From assembly GCA_023954255.1 (NCBI GenBank), contig JAMLIH010000010.1:1-64000 (forward strand): a DNA stretch of 64,000 nt. Reading direction: 5' to 3'. This DNA is from Phyllobacteriaceae bacterium (lineage in GTDB: Bacteria > Pseudomonadota > Alphaproteobacteria > Rhizobiales > Rhizobiaceae). The notes under the pieces are model-generated. The model ran no database searches. It saw only the letters and a program-made list of their open reading frames with translations, and was not told where the DNA came from. This document shows positions 29,160-38,500 of the stretch, one piece after another. Position numbers and translations under genes: made by a program. Position 1 is the stretch's first letter. The number at the start of each line of letters is the position of its first letter.

Positions 29160-30920
29160 ATGGCAAAATCAACGACCGCAGGGAAAACGAACGGGAAACC
29201 TGCCGCGAAGAAGGCAGGTTCCGGGCAGGGGGCTGCCGCATCGAAATCCCCTTACGATGCCAAACCGTGGCTGAAATCCTATCCACCGGATGTTCCGGGT
29301 GATATCGCGCCGCTTGCCTACAATTCAGTGGCCGAACTGCTCGAGGATTCCTGCCGCAAGTTTTCCAGCCGACCGGTCTTTTCCTGCATGGGCAAGACCA
29401 TCAGCTATGCCGAGCTTGCCGGTCAGTCCTCGGTGATCGGTGCCTGGCTTCAGGCGCATGGCCTGAAGAAGGGTGACCGGGTAGCGATCATGATGCCGAA
29501 CATCCTGCAATATCCGGCAGTGATGATGGGCATTCTGCGGGCCGGTTGCACGGTGGTGAACGTCAACCCGCTCTACACGCCGCGTGAACTGGAGCATCAG
29601 CTCAACGACAGCGGCGCCAAAGCGATCTTCATTCTGGAGAACTTCGCCAACACGCTGGAGCAGGTGGTTGCGAAAACGAAGGTCGAACATGTGGTGGTAA
29701 CCGCCATGGGCGACCAGATGGGCGGGCTGAAAGGTGCCATCGTCAATCTGGTGGTGCGCAAGGTGAAGAAGATGGTGCCGGCCTGGAACCTGCCGGGCCA
29801 CACACCCTACCGCAACGTGCTGGCGGGCAATGGTGCAGGTTTTGCAACGGTTGCCACCGGCCATGACGACATCGCCTATCTGCAATATACCGGCGGCACG
29901 ACCGGGGTTTCGAAGGGGGCGGCGCTTTCCAACTCCAACGTGCTGGCCAACGCAGCGCAGAACGCGCTGTGGGTTGAGGTCGCCTACAAGAAACAGGGCC
30001 GTCCGGGCAGCCTGACCTATATCTGCGCGCTGCCGCTGTACCATATCTTCGCGCTGACGGTGAACGCCATCATGGGCATGGAGCAGGGGGCGCACAACGT
30101 GCTGATCCCCAATCCGCGCGACATTCCGGCTTTCATCAAGGAACTCGGAAAGTGGAACTTCAACGTTCTGCCCGGCCTCAATACGCTGTTCAACGCGATG
30201 ATGAACCATGAGGATTTCGCCAAGCTCAATTTCAGCGGACTGCGGCTGACGCTCGGCGGCGGCATGGCGGTGCAGCGGCCGGTTGCCGAACGATGGCAGA
30301 AGATCACCGGATGCACGATCGCCGAAGGCTACGGCCTGTCGGAAACCTCCCCGGTGGCGACGGCCAACCGTTTCGATGCAGAGGAATTCTCCGGCACGAT
30401 CGGGCTGCCGATCCCGGGAACCGACATTGCCATCCGCGACGAGAAGGGCAAGGACCTGCCGCTTGGCGAAGTCGGCGAGATCTGCATTCGCGGACCGCAG
30501 GTGATGAAGGGCTACTGGAACCGGCCCGACGAGACGGCCAAGGTGATGACCGGCGACGGTTTCTTCCGCTCGGGCGACATGGGTTTCATGGACGAGAAGG
30601 GTTACACCAAGATCGTCGACCGCAAGAAGGACATGATCCTGGTATCGGGCTTCAACGTCTATCCCAACGAGGTGGAGGAAGTTGCCGCCGCGCATGAGGG
30701 AATCATCGAGGCGGCGGCCATCGGCGTGCCGGACGACCATTCGGGCGAAGTGGTCAAACTGTTCGTGGTGCGCAAGGATGCGAGCCTCACCGAGGAAGAC
30801 GTGAAGGCCTGGTGCGCCAAGAACCTGACCAACTACAAGCGGCCGAAATACATCGAGTTCCGCGAGGATCTGCCGAAGACCAATGTCGGCAAGATCCTGC
30901 GCCGCCAGTTGCGCGACTAG
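29160..30920 (+). CDS. fadD: Long-chain fatty-acid--CoA ligase
   Basis: A 586-residue adenylate-forming enzyme. The P-loop-like motif YTGGTTGVSKGA, GYGLSETSP, and RSGDMGFMDEKGYTKIVDRKKD are all present, with the catalytic Lys near the end (KTNVGKILRRQL). It activates fatty acids to acyl-CoA at the inner membrane for beta-oxidation. The first about 35 residues are a Lys/Ala/Gly-rich extension (TTAGKTNGKPAAKKAG) beyond the E. coli length. AGGGAGG precedes the ATG. Confidence 0.92.
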   Translation: MAKSTTAGKTNGKPAAKKAGSGQGAAASKSPYDAKPWLKSYPPDVPGDIAPLAYNSVAELLEDSCRKFSSRPVFSCMGKTISYAELAGQSSVIGAWLQAHGLKKGDRVAIMMPNILQYPAVMMGILRAGCTVVNVNPLYTPRELEHQLNDSGAKAIFILENFANTLEQVVAKTKVEHVVVTAMGDQMGGLKGAIVNLVVRKVKKMVPAWNLPGHTPYRNVLAGNGAGFATVATGHDDIAYLQYTGGTTGVSKGAALSNSNVLANAAQNALWVEVAYKKQGRPGSLTYICALPLYHIFALTVNAIMGMEQGAHNVLIPNPRDIPAFIKELGKWNFNVLPGLNTLFNAMMNHEDFAKLNFSGLRLTLGGGMAVQRPVAERWQKITGCTIAEGYGLSETSPVATANRFDAEEFSGTIGLPIPGTDIAIRDEKGKDLPLGEVGEICIRGPQVMKGYWNRPDETAKVMTGDGFFRSGDMGFMDEKGYTKIVDRKKDMILVSGFNVYPNEVEEVAAAHEGIIEAAAIGVPDDHSGEVVKLFVVRKDASLTEEDVKAWCAKNLTNYKRPKYIEFREDLPKTNVGKILRRQLRD

Positions 30921-30936
30921 ACAGGGGCGACCCATC

Positions 30937-31230
30937 TTGGCGGTCTATGTCGATGATGCGATCTGGCGCTGGAAAGGCAGAAGCTGGTGCCATCTGATGG
31001 CCGATGGGGAGGCGGAACTGCACCGTTTCGCCCATCGTCTCGGCATTCACCGCCTTTCCTATCAGGGGCCGCCCAAAACCGCCGCGCCCCACTATGACAT
31101 TACCGGCCTGGAACGCGACCGGGCACTGCGGATGGGAGCGATTGCCGTCAGCCGGCGGGAGATCGTCGCGCTGTACCGCCGGGTTCGGATACCCAAGGGT
31201 TCAAGGCGCCTTGTACAAGCCGCCGAATAG
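30937..31230 (+). CDS. DUF4031 family protein
   Basis: A 97-residue protein. VYVDDAIWRWKGRSWCHLMAD, then ELHRFAHRLGIHR and HYDITGLERDRALRMGAIAV match the DUF4031 family, whose function is unknown. I infer a TTG start at 30937 with AGGGGC upstream, because the family's conserved N-terminus begins right there. It is 16 bp after fadD and probably co-transcribed. A strong terminator follows. Confidence 0.82.
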   Translation: MAVYVDDAIWRWKGRSWCHLMADGEAELHRFAHRLGIHRLSYQGPPKTAAPHYDITGLERDRALRMGAIAVSRREIVALYRRVRIPKGSRRLVQAAE

Positions 31231-31232
31231 GA

Positions 31233-31266
31233 AAAGGCCCGGAGATGTTCCGGGCCTTTGGTTTTT
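31233..31266 (+). terminator. Strong terminator after DUF4031 gene
   Basis: AAAGGCCCGGA (31233-31243), 5-base loop, TCCGGGCCTTT (31249-31259), then GGTTTTT. The 27-bp hairpin is repeated with one base change at 31762-31788, on the other side of the small gene 31301-31510. It may act in both directions. Confidence 0.88.
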
Positions 31267-31300
31267 CGGCGCTGCCGTGGGTGGCAGCGTACCGTCCGGC

Positions 31301-31510
31301 TCAGCGCAACGAGGCGGGGATGCCGTCCTGGTTGGCGTCGATGCGGTAACCGTGGTCACCGGCAACGGCGGTGAAGCCCGAAACCATGTGGTCGGCGTAG
31401 GCAGCCTTGTTCATCAGGCTGGCGGGAACGCCCTGCTGGTTGGTGTCGGTGGCGAAAGCGGCGCCGGCGGTTGCTACGGTCAGGGCGAGAGCTGCAATAA
31501 GGGTTTTCAT
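31301..31510 (-). CDS. Small secreted protein with a duplicated motif
   Basis: A 69-residue protein: signal peptide (LIAALALTVATAGAAFA), then a mature part of about 49 residues. The motif DTNQQGVPASL near the mature N-terminus recurs as DANQDGIPASL at the C-terminus, so it is an internal duplication with EF-hand-like spacing of Asp, Asn and Gly. AAAGGAAC lies before the ATG. It is unlike any family I know; an extracytoplasmic Ca-binding or structural role is a guess. Confidence 0.68.
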   Translation of the reverse strand: MKTLIAALALTVATAGAAFATDTNQQGVPASLMNKAAYADHMVSGFTAVAGDHGYRIDANQDGIPASLR

Positions 31511-31761
31511 GACATTGTTCCTTTCGGTTGACTGGTTTGTTGGTTTTGCCGAAGGAAATAGAACAGGGTCCGGCGGGAAGTCCGGCAGCGCCTGTTGCTA
31601 CCTCCTTTCGACACCCCGGAAGTTAGGGGTTTGCGCTTTCAACTGGAAATGAAAGAAAGCGGATTTTTCCGTGAGAATGGCTCGCGAAACTGCGAGCAGG
31701 GATCACAGCCGCGTCAGGCAAATTTGAGGGACAAAAGGAACGTCATGGCCTGGCTGACGAA

Positions 31762-31790
31762 AAAGGCCCGGAGATGCTCCGGGCCTTTCT
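31762..31790 (-). terminator. Terminator of phoX, near-copy of 31233-31259
   Basis: AAAGGCCCGGA (31762-31772), GATGC, TCCGGGCCTTT (31778-31788). Read on the minus strand it is followed by TTTTT and lies about 20 bases after the phoX stop. It differs from the hairpin at 31233 by a single loop base. Confidence 0.82.
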
Positions 31791-31810
31791 GCATGCCTAA
31801 TTGGGCGGTG

Positions 31811-33733
31811 TCAGCCGATGATGCCGCCATCGTTGCGGCGGATGGCAATGATGGCGGAACGCGGAACGCTTTCGCCGCCATCAGGCCAGTGGCTGTTGCC
31901 GTCTTCGCCGGGGTGCTGGATACCGACAAAGGCGGTGCGGCGGTCGGCGCTCCAGGTGATGCCGGTCACCTCGCACTCCTTCGGTCCGACCAGGAAGCGC
32001 TCGATGGCACCGGTCTCGGTGTCGCCGACCAGCATCTGGTTGTTGCCCATGCCGGCAAACCCGCCCTTGTCGGAGTAGTTGCCGTCGGTCTGGATCCAGA
32101 GGAAGCCGTTCTCGTCGAAGCGCATGCCGTCGGGCGAGTTGAACATGTTGCCGGAATTGATGTTGGCCGAGCCGGCATTGGCGTCGGAATTTTCCAGCGG
32201 GTTGCCGGCAAGCGCGAAGATGCTCCAGGTGAAGGTCTTCGCCGTGTGGTCGCCATTGTCCGGTGCCCAGCGCACGATCTGACCGTAGTTGTTTTCGGCT
32301 CGCGGATTGGGGCCGTTAACCGGTGCCGGGTCGCCGCCCTCATTGGGCTTGATGCCGCGGTTCTTGTTGTTGGTCAGCGCCACATAGGCTTCCACCTTGT
32401 TGGGGTTGGCGGCAACCCATTCGGGCCGGTCCATGGTGGTGGCGCCGACCTTGGAGGCTGCCTGACGGGTGTAAACACAGACTTCCGCCTGGGAGGCGAA
32501 GCCGGTGGTGGCCGGGCTGAGTTCAAGCCATTCGCCGGTCAGGTCGTCGGCGAACCTGGCCACATAGAGTTTGCCTTCCTCCAGCAGCCTGGAATTGTTG
32601 CCGTTCAGCGAATACTTGCCGTTGGAGACGTAGCGGTAGAGGAACTCGCCGCGTTCATCATCGCCCATATAGACGACAAGCTGGCCATTGGCGGCAAGCA
32701 CCACTTCGGCGTTTTCATGTTTGAAGCGGCCAAGCGCCGTCAGTTTGCGGGGCCTCGACTCCGGATCGAAGGGATCGATCTCGACCACGTAGCCGGCGCG
32801 GTTGGGTTCGTTGGGGTGTTTGGAAACGTCGAAGCGCTCGTCGATGCGGGCCCAGCCGTAACCCCAGTCCTTGGAGGAAATGCCATAACGTTTCAGTTCG
32901 GCGGAAACCTCGTGGTTTTCGTCGGCAGCGGAGAAGTAGCCGTTGAAGTTTTCCTCGCAGGTAAGATAGGTGCCCCAGGGCGTGCGGCCGTTACCGCAAT
33001 TGTTCCAGGTGCCCTTGACGGTCTCGCCGGCCTCGTCGGCAGCGGTTTTCAGCAGGTCATGGCCACGGGCGGGACCCGTGATGTCCATTTCCGTTTCCGG
33101 GGTGATGCGGCGGTTGAAGGGAGAATCCTTGACGATGCTCCATTTGCCGTCGCTCTCGGCAATCTCCATGACGGTTACGCCATGGGCCAGCATGCCCTTG
33201 CGGACATCGTCATCGGTCTCGGGCTTGCCTTCCTCACGGTTGCCCCAGATGATGTTGGTGTTGGTGTATTCGTTGTTGACGACGAAGAGCTTGCGGCCAT
33301 TGGCCTCGAACAGGTCCATGCCGTCATTGTTATCGCCGAAGGCAAGCGCCTGGCTGTCAGCCGTGCCGCGGGTTGCCTGATCGAAGGCAACGGATTTCGA
33401 CCACAGCTCATCGCCCCAGCGGGCAAGAACCTGCCAGTTGAAGCCTTCCGGCACGGTGATGGTGTCGAGCGTGTTGGCGGCAACGGGGGTAAAGCCGAAG
33501 CGGCCGGCAGCCTGGGCATGCGTTGCGCCCAGTCTGATGCCCTGCGGCGAGACGCCGGTGACGAACGTGCCGGCGCCGAAGGCCAGCACGCCGCACAGAA
33601 AGCCGCGGCGGGAAATGGCGCTTTCAACCACCTCGTCGAAGCCGGTTACCTGCGGGGCGGGGTTGATGATCTCGTCGATTTCATCGAAGGAAAATTCGCT
33701 GGGAGAAGCGAAGGATTTGGGTTGCTCTGTCAT
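31811..33733 (-). CDS. phoX: PhoX family alkaline phosphatase (DUF839)
   Basis: A 640-residue exported phosphatase. The twin-arginine signal SRRGFLCGVLAFGAG has its Arg pair at residues 42-43, so the protein is exported folded, as known for PhoX, which uses Ca and Fe cofactors. Family segments include NEYTNTNIIWG, WNNCGNGRTPWGTYLTCEENF and DGMRFDENGFLWIQTDG. I chose ATG 33733 because GAGGACAAC precedes it; the frame is open to 33886. It releases phosphate from organic esters in the periplasm. A possible Pho box lies upstream. Confidence 0.9.
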   Translation of the reverse strand: MTEQPKSFASPSEFSFDEIDEIINPAPQVTGFDEVVESAISRRGFLCGVLAFGAGTFVTGVSPQGIRLGATHAQAAGRFGFTPVAANTLDTITVPEGFNWQVLARWGDELWSKSVAFDQATRGTADSQALAFGDNNDGMDLFEANGRKLFVVNNEYTNTNIIWGNREEGKPETDDDVRKGMLAHGVTVMEIAESDGKWSIVKDSPFNRRITPETEMDITGPARGHDLLKTAADEAGETVKGTWNNCGNGRTPWGTYLTCEENFNGYFSAADENHEVSAELKRYGISSKDWGYGWARIDERFDVSKHPNEPNRAGYVVEIDPFDPESRPRKLTALGRFKHENAEVVLAANGQLVVYMGDDERGEFLYRYVSNGKYSLNGNNSRLLEEGKLYVARFADDLTGEWLELSPATTGFASQAEVCVYTRQAASKVGATTMDRPEWVAANPNKVEAYVALTNNKNRGIKPNEGGDPAPVNGPNPRAENNYGQIVRWAPDNGDHTAKTFTWSIFALAGNPLENSDANAGSANINSGNMFNSPDGMRFDENGFLWIQTDGNYSDKGGFAGMGNNQMLVGDTETGAIERFLVGPKECEVTGITWSADRRTAFVGIQHPGEDGNSHWPDGGESVPRSAIIAIRRNDGGIIG

Positions 33734-33906
33734 GTTGTCCTCGGGGTTGCAATTCATGCTTGCGGAGTGGGGCGGGAAGCCGGCGTTGGGGCGAATATGA
33801 AGTGGCTTCCCGCCCGTGCCGGCGGCCAAACCCTTTGCCAATTGGCCGGAAGGGCTCTGGATCGAAACGGGACGATCCGCGGGCAAGGTTCCGCTAGCAA
33901 CCGCTC

Positions 33907-33924
33907 ATGACAGCGCGGCTACAG
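33907..33924 (-). promoter_or_regulatory. Candidate Pho box upstream of phoX
   Basis: On the minus strand CTGTAGC (33918-33924) and CTGTCAT (33907-33913) are direct half-sites with an 11-base period, the layout of PhoB boxes. The first half matches the consensus at five of seven bases. The site is about 174 bases before the phoX start. Confidence 0.4.
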
Positions 33925-33989
33925 CGATGCGACCCTTTTATGACCTGTGGATAATGCAGGCTTGGGAGTGTCCTGCCTTGTCCGTCAGA

Positions 33990-34454
33990 TCAATCCGGTT
34001 TGAACACCATCAGATAGAAGATCAGCAAAGTGGCCGGGAAGGCGAGACAGCCAAGTACAATCCACCAGCGTTCAAAACTCCAGTAGCGGGCTGGCAATTC
34101 ACAACGGCTCGTCAATGCAGCTTCCGCCATTTTTCGCATTTCAATCTGCAACCATACGACCGGCAGCCAGCATAGGCCAATGAATGCGAACAATCCGAGC
34201 GCGGATACGACCCACGTATCGGAAAAGGACCAGCCGGAAAGACCAACCAGCCAAATGCCGGTAATGAGCTGGATAATTACTGCAGGTGTGGTGAACAGCC
34301 AGTCGGCCAGCACCACAGCTCTGGTGGCAAAGACTATATTGTCAAGCTTCCTGCTGCGATTTGCCATCAGCATGTAGAAGGCACTACCGATGCCAGTCCC
34401 GAACAGGACGGTTGCGCTGATGATGTGTATCCATTTGAGGACGAGATAGTCCAT
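33990..34454 (-). CDS. DUF2269 family integral membrane protein
   Basis: A 154-residue protein with four hydrophobic helices. The N-terminus LVLKWIHIISATVLFGTGIGSAFYM is the DUF2269 signature, and conserved His and aromatic residues in the first helix are typical. Function is not established. It is divergent from the broken saccharopine-dehydrogenase-like gene, 47 bp apart, and they probably share a promoter region. Confidence 0.85.
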   Translation of the reverse strand: MDYLVLKWIHIISATVLFGTGIGSAFYMLMANRSRKLDNIVFATRAVVLADWLFTTPAVIIQLITGIWLVGLSGWSFSDTWVVSALGLFAFIGLCWLPVVWLQIEMRKMAEAALTSRCELPARYWSFERWWIVLGCLAFPATLLIFYLMVFKPD

Positions 34455-34501
34455 GATGAGTGTGTACTGATTCGCAGACCTGCTTGATGAATGAAGATAT
34501 C

Positions 34502-35582
34502 ATGCGCACCGTTCTGATACTTGGTGGGTACGGGAATTTCGGAAAACGCATTGCTGCCGCGCTTGCTGCCAAGGGTATAGACATCATCATCGCCGGGCGA
34601 AGTGCCGACAAGGCGAAAACGCTGGCTGACAGTTTGGGCACGCAGGCCCGTTACGCGGCCTTTGATGCAAACACTGATCTTGCGGACCAGATTGCGCGAC
34701 TCAAGCCGGCTGTTGTCGTCAATACCTGCGGCCCTTTTCAGGAGGCTGATTACCGAATCGCCGAAACCTGTATCGAGGCCGGCACAAATTATGTCGACCT
34801 TGCCGACGGGCGGGATTTCGTCACTGGAATTGCATCCCTTGACGAGCACGCCAAAGCTGCTGGCGTGGCGGTCGTTTCCGGTGCTAGCACAGTGCCCGGC
34901 CTTTCGTCGGCGGTGCTGGAACAGTATGCTCCCTTTTTCTCTCGCATTGACCGGCTTTCCTTCGGCATCAGTCCGGGCCAACGGGCTGAGCGAGGGCTGG
35001 CCACCACGCGCGGCATCATGAGCTATGTGGGGAGCCTCTGAAGCCGTTCCCTGCCGCCAACCCGCCTTCGGCTGGCAGGACCTCTACCGTCAGGAGTACC
35101 CGGTTCTGGGTAAGCGGTGGATGGCGAATTGTGAGATTCCCGACCTCGATCTGTTGCCATCCCGGTATGGTATCGGCCAGATCCGCTTTTCCGCCGGTCT
35201 TGAGCTTTCCCTACTGCATCTCGGTCTCTGGGGATTGTCATGGCTGGTGCGCGCCGGATTGCCCTTCAACCTGCCCGAGATGGCAGGTCCCTTGCTTGCA
35301 ATGAGCGACTGGTTCAACAGCCTGGGCTCAGGCGATGGCGGTATGCACATGATAATTGAAGGAGCGGACCAAGATGGTGAGCCGGTAACGCGAAAGTGGT
35401 TCATCGTGGCGCGTGATGGCACCGGGCCACACATCCCCACCATTCCGGCAATCCTGCTCGCCGAGCGGCAGGCCAGGGGTGAAAGGCTTGCGCCCGGAGC
35501 CCATCCCTGCCTCGGACTGGTGACGCTGGATGATTATCTGGCGGAACTTAAACCTCTCGGGATCGAGGCCTTCGAGGCATGA
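34502..35582 (+). pseudogene. Saccharopine-dehydrogenase-like protein, frameshifted
   Basis: The 5' part (34502-35041) encodes a Rossmann domain (VLILGGYGNFGKRIAAAL, VVVNTCGPFQ, GTNYVDLADG, PGLSSAVLE) to GIMSYVG, then stops. The rest (from about 35035 to 35582) continues in another frame: GWQDLYRQEYPVLGKRWMANCEIPDLDLLPSRY, FIVARDGTGPHIPTIPAILL, to the natural end. About 20 codons around 35030-35085 look garbled, so there may be a small deletion as well as a frameshift. The whole would be about 360 residues, normal for this family of putative oxidoreductases. It may be a recent pseudogene or a sequencing error. Confidence 0.78.
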
Positions 35583-35586
35583 TGGC

Positions 35587-38500
35587 CTACTCAGCTGCCT
35601 CCAGCCGGGTTTCCTTCTCCTCGGCGGGCGGGTTGGCGAACTGGGCAAGCAGGGCCGCCTTGTTCTTCTCCGCCTTCTCGACCGACTTTTCCTTTACCGG
35701 GCCGTAGCCGCGGATTTCATCGGGAATGCGTGCCAATGCGACGGCGAAGCGGTGATTGCGCTTGGTGAGCTTCGCGGCGAGATCGCCGATCATCGCTTCA
35801 TAGTCTGCAATCAGCCGGCGCTCGGTGCGGCGCTCCCCGGAACGGCCGAACGGATCGAAGGCGGTGCCGCGCAGGCGCTTCAATTTAGCCAGCCATTTCA
35901 TGGCGGTGAACATCCACGGGCCGAATTCACGTTTTGCCGGGCGGCCATTGGGAAGTGTCCTGCCCTTGAAGATCGGCGGGGCTAGGTGGAAGGTCAGCTT
36001 CAAGTCGCCGTCGAAGGTCTCTCCAAGGCGCTGTTTGAAATCGCCATCGGTGAAGAGGCGGGCGACTTCGTACTCGTCCTTGTAGGCCATCAGCTTGAAG
36101 AAATAGCGGGCGACCGCATTGGTCAGATCGCGTTTGGTGCCGAGCTTTTCCTCGGCGGCTTCGGCTTGCGCCACCAGATCGCGGTAGCGCTGTGCATAGG
36201 CGGCATCCTGATAGGCGGCAAGAAATTCGGCGCGGCGGTCGACAAGCTGTTCAAGTGTTTCGGGTTCTGCCGGCAGGCCATGTGCTTCGGCGAGCAGCTT
36301 CAGCGCCTCGTCGGGCTTTGCGGCAAAGCGACGGCCCCAGTTGAAGGCGAGCTTGTTGGCCTTGATGGCAACGCTGTTGAGTTCGATGGCCTTTTCGAGC
36401 GCATCGACGCCGATCGGCAGCGTGCCCTTCTGGCTGGCATAGCCCAGCATCATGATGTTGGTGGCAATCGAGTCGCCGCAGACCAGTTCGGCAAGGCGGG
36501 TGAAGTCCACCTTGTCGGGATTTTCCCTGATGCCCTTGGAAATGGTGCTGATGACGGCGGTTTCGCGGAAGTCGAAATCGCGGTCGAAGACGAAGGAGGA
36601 AACCGGGGTGAGATGGGTGTTGAGGATGGCGCGGGTTCTGTCCGTGGCATAGAGCGAGACCGGCCCCTTGTCGGAGGCAACCACCGTGTCGGCTGCCATC
36701 AGCAGATCGGCTTCGCCGGGCGGGATCTGTGCTGCGGCCACGAGATCGGTGGTCTGCGACAGGCGGATGTGGGAAAGCACCGCGCCGCCCTTCTGGGCAA
36801 GACCGGAGAAATCCTGGATCATCGCCGCCTTGCCGTCGATATGGGCTGCCATGCCGATGATGGCGCCGATGGTCAAAACGCCGGTGCCGCCGACGCCGGT
36901 GATGGCGATGTTGTAGACGTCGCTCCCAAGCGGGACGATTTCAGCTTCCGGCAGGGCCTCGTCGGCGAGCGCCGGAAGCTGGCGTTTCTTCAGGCTCGCC
37001 CCCTGTACCGTGACGAAGGAGGGGCAGAAGCCCTTCACGCAGGAGAAGTCCTTGTTGCAGGAGGACTGGTTGATCTGGCGCTTGCGGCCGTATTCGGTTT
37101 CCAGCGGCTCGATGGAAATGCAGTTCGACTGCACGGAGCAGTCGCCGCAGCCCTCGCAGACCAGCGGGTTGATGAAGGCGCGCTTGTCGGGGTCGACCAT
37201 CGTGCCGCGCTTGCGGCGGCGGCGCTTTTCCGTGGCGCAGGTCTGATCATAGATAATCGCCGTGCAGCCTTCGGTTTCGCGCGCCTCTTTCTGAACGTCG
37301 TCGAGCCAGTCGCGATGCTTGATGGTGATGCCGGCGGGAAGGGCGGCAACAGAGTATTTTTCCGGCTCGTCGGAAACCAGCCACAGTTTCCTCACGCCTT
37401 CCGCCTGCAGTTGGGCAGCCAGTTCCGGCACAGTGAGCGAGCCGTCGATCTTCTGGCCGCCGGTCATTGCCACGGCATCGTTGTAGAGCAGCTTGTAGGT
37501 GATATTGGCACCCGAGGCGACGGACTGGCGGATCGCCATGATGCCGGAGTGGAAATAGGTGCCGTCGCCGAGATTGACGAAAACGTGCTTTTCGTCGGTG
37601 AAGGGCGCGATGCCGGCCCAGGTCACGCCCTCGCCACCCATATGGGTGTAGGTCTCGGTATTGCGGTCCATCCACAGCGCCATGAAGTGGCAGCCGATGC
37701 CGGCAAAGGCGCGAGAGCCGTCCGGCACTTTTGTCGAGGTGTTGTGCGGGCAACCGGCGCAGAAATGGGCGACCCGGTTGACCGGCGTCTTGTGGCTTAT
37801 GCGCAGCTGGTGGCGGTCATTGTAGTATTCGAGCTTCTTCTTCAGGTTCTTGCGCAGGCCTTCCGGCAGGTCGAAATCGAGCAGGCGGGTGGCGATGATG
37901 CGGGTGGCGACACCGGCGGTGATCTCTTCGTGCAGCGAGAGAAGGTGGCGATCCTTGTGGTCGAACTTGCCGACGATGCGCGGGCGCACATCGGCGCGCC
38001 AGTTGAACAATTGCTGCTTGATCTGGTGTTCGATGACCTCGCGGCGTTCCTCGACGACGAGCACCTCCTCCAGTCCTTCGGAGAATTGCCGGATGCCTTC
38101 GGGCTCCAGCGGCCAGGGCATGCGCACCTTGTAGAGCCGCAGGCCGATCTTGTCGGCGGTCTTTGCATCGATATCGAGGTGGCGCAGCGCCTCGCGGACA
38201 TTCTCGTAGGCCTTGCCGGAGGCGACGATGCCGATGCGCGGCTTCTTCGAATCGATGACGAGCTGGTCGATCTTGTTGGCGCGGGCAAAGGCGATGGCCG
38301 CATAGGCCTTGTATTCCTGCAGGCGCTCGTCCTGGGCGAAGCGGTCATCCGGCCAGCGGATGTTGAGCCCGCCCTGGGGCATTTCGAAATCGTTGGGTGT
38401 GACGAAGGCACGGCGCTCGCCGGCAAGGTCGACGACGCCAGTGGTCTCGATCGTGTCGGCAATCACCTTGTAACCGACCCAGAGCCCCGAATAGCGGCTC

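Noticed and set aside
31595..33910. A 771-codon frame on the plus strand opposite phoX
   Set aside because: It is the antisense of the well-supported phoX gene and shows no domain similarity; long shadows are expected in GC-rich DNA.
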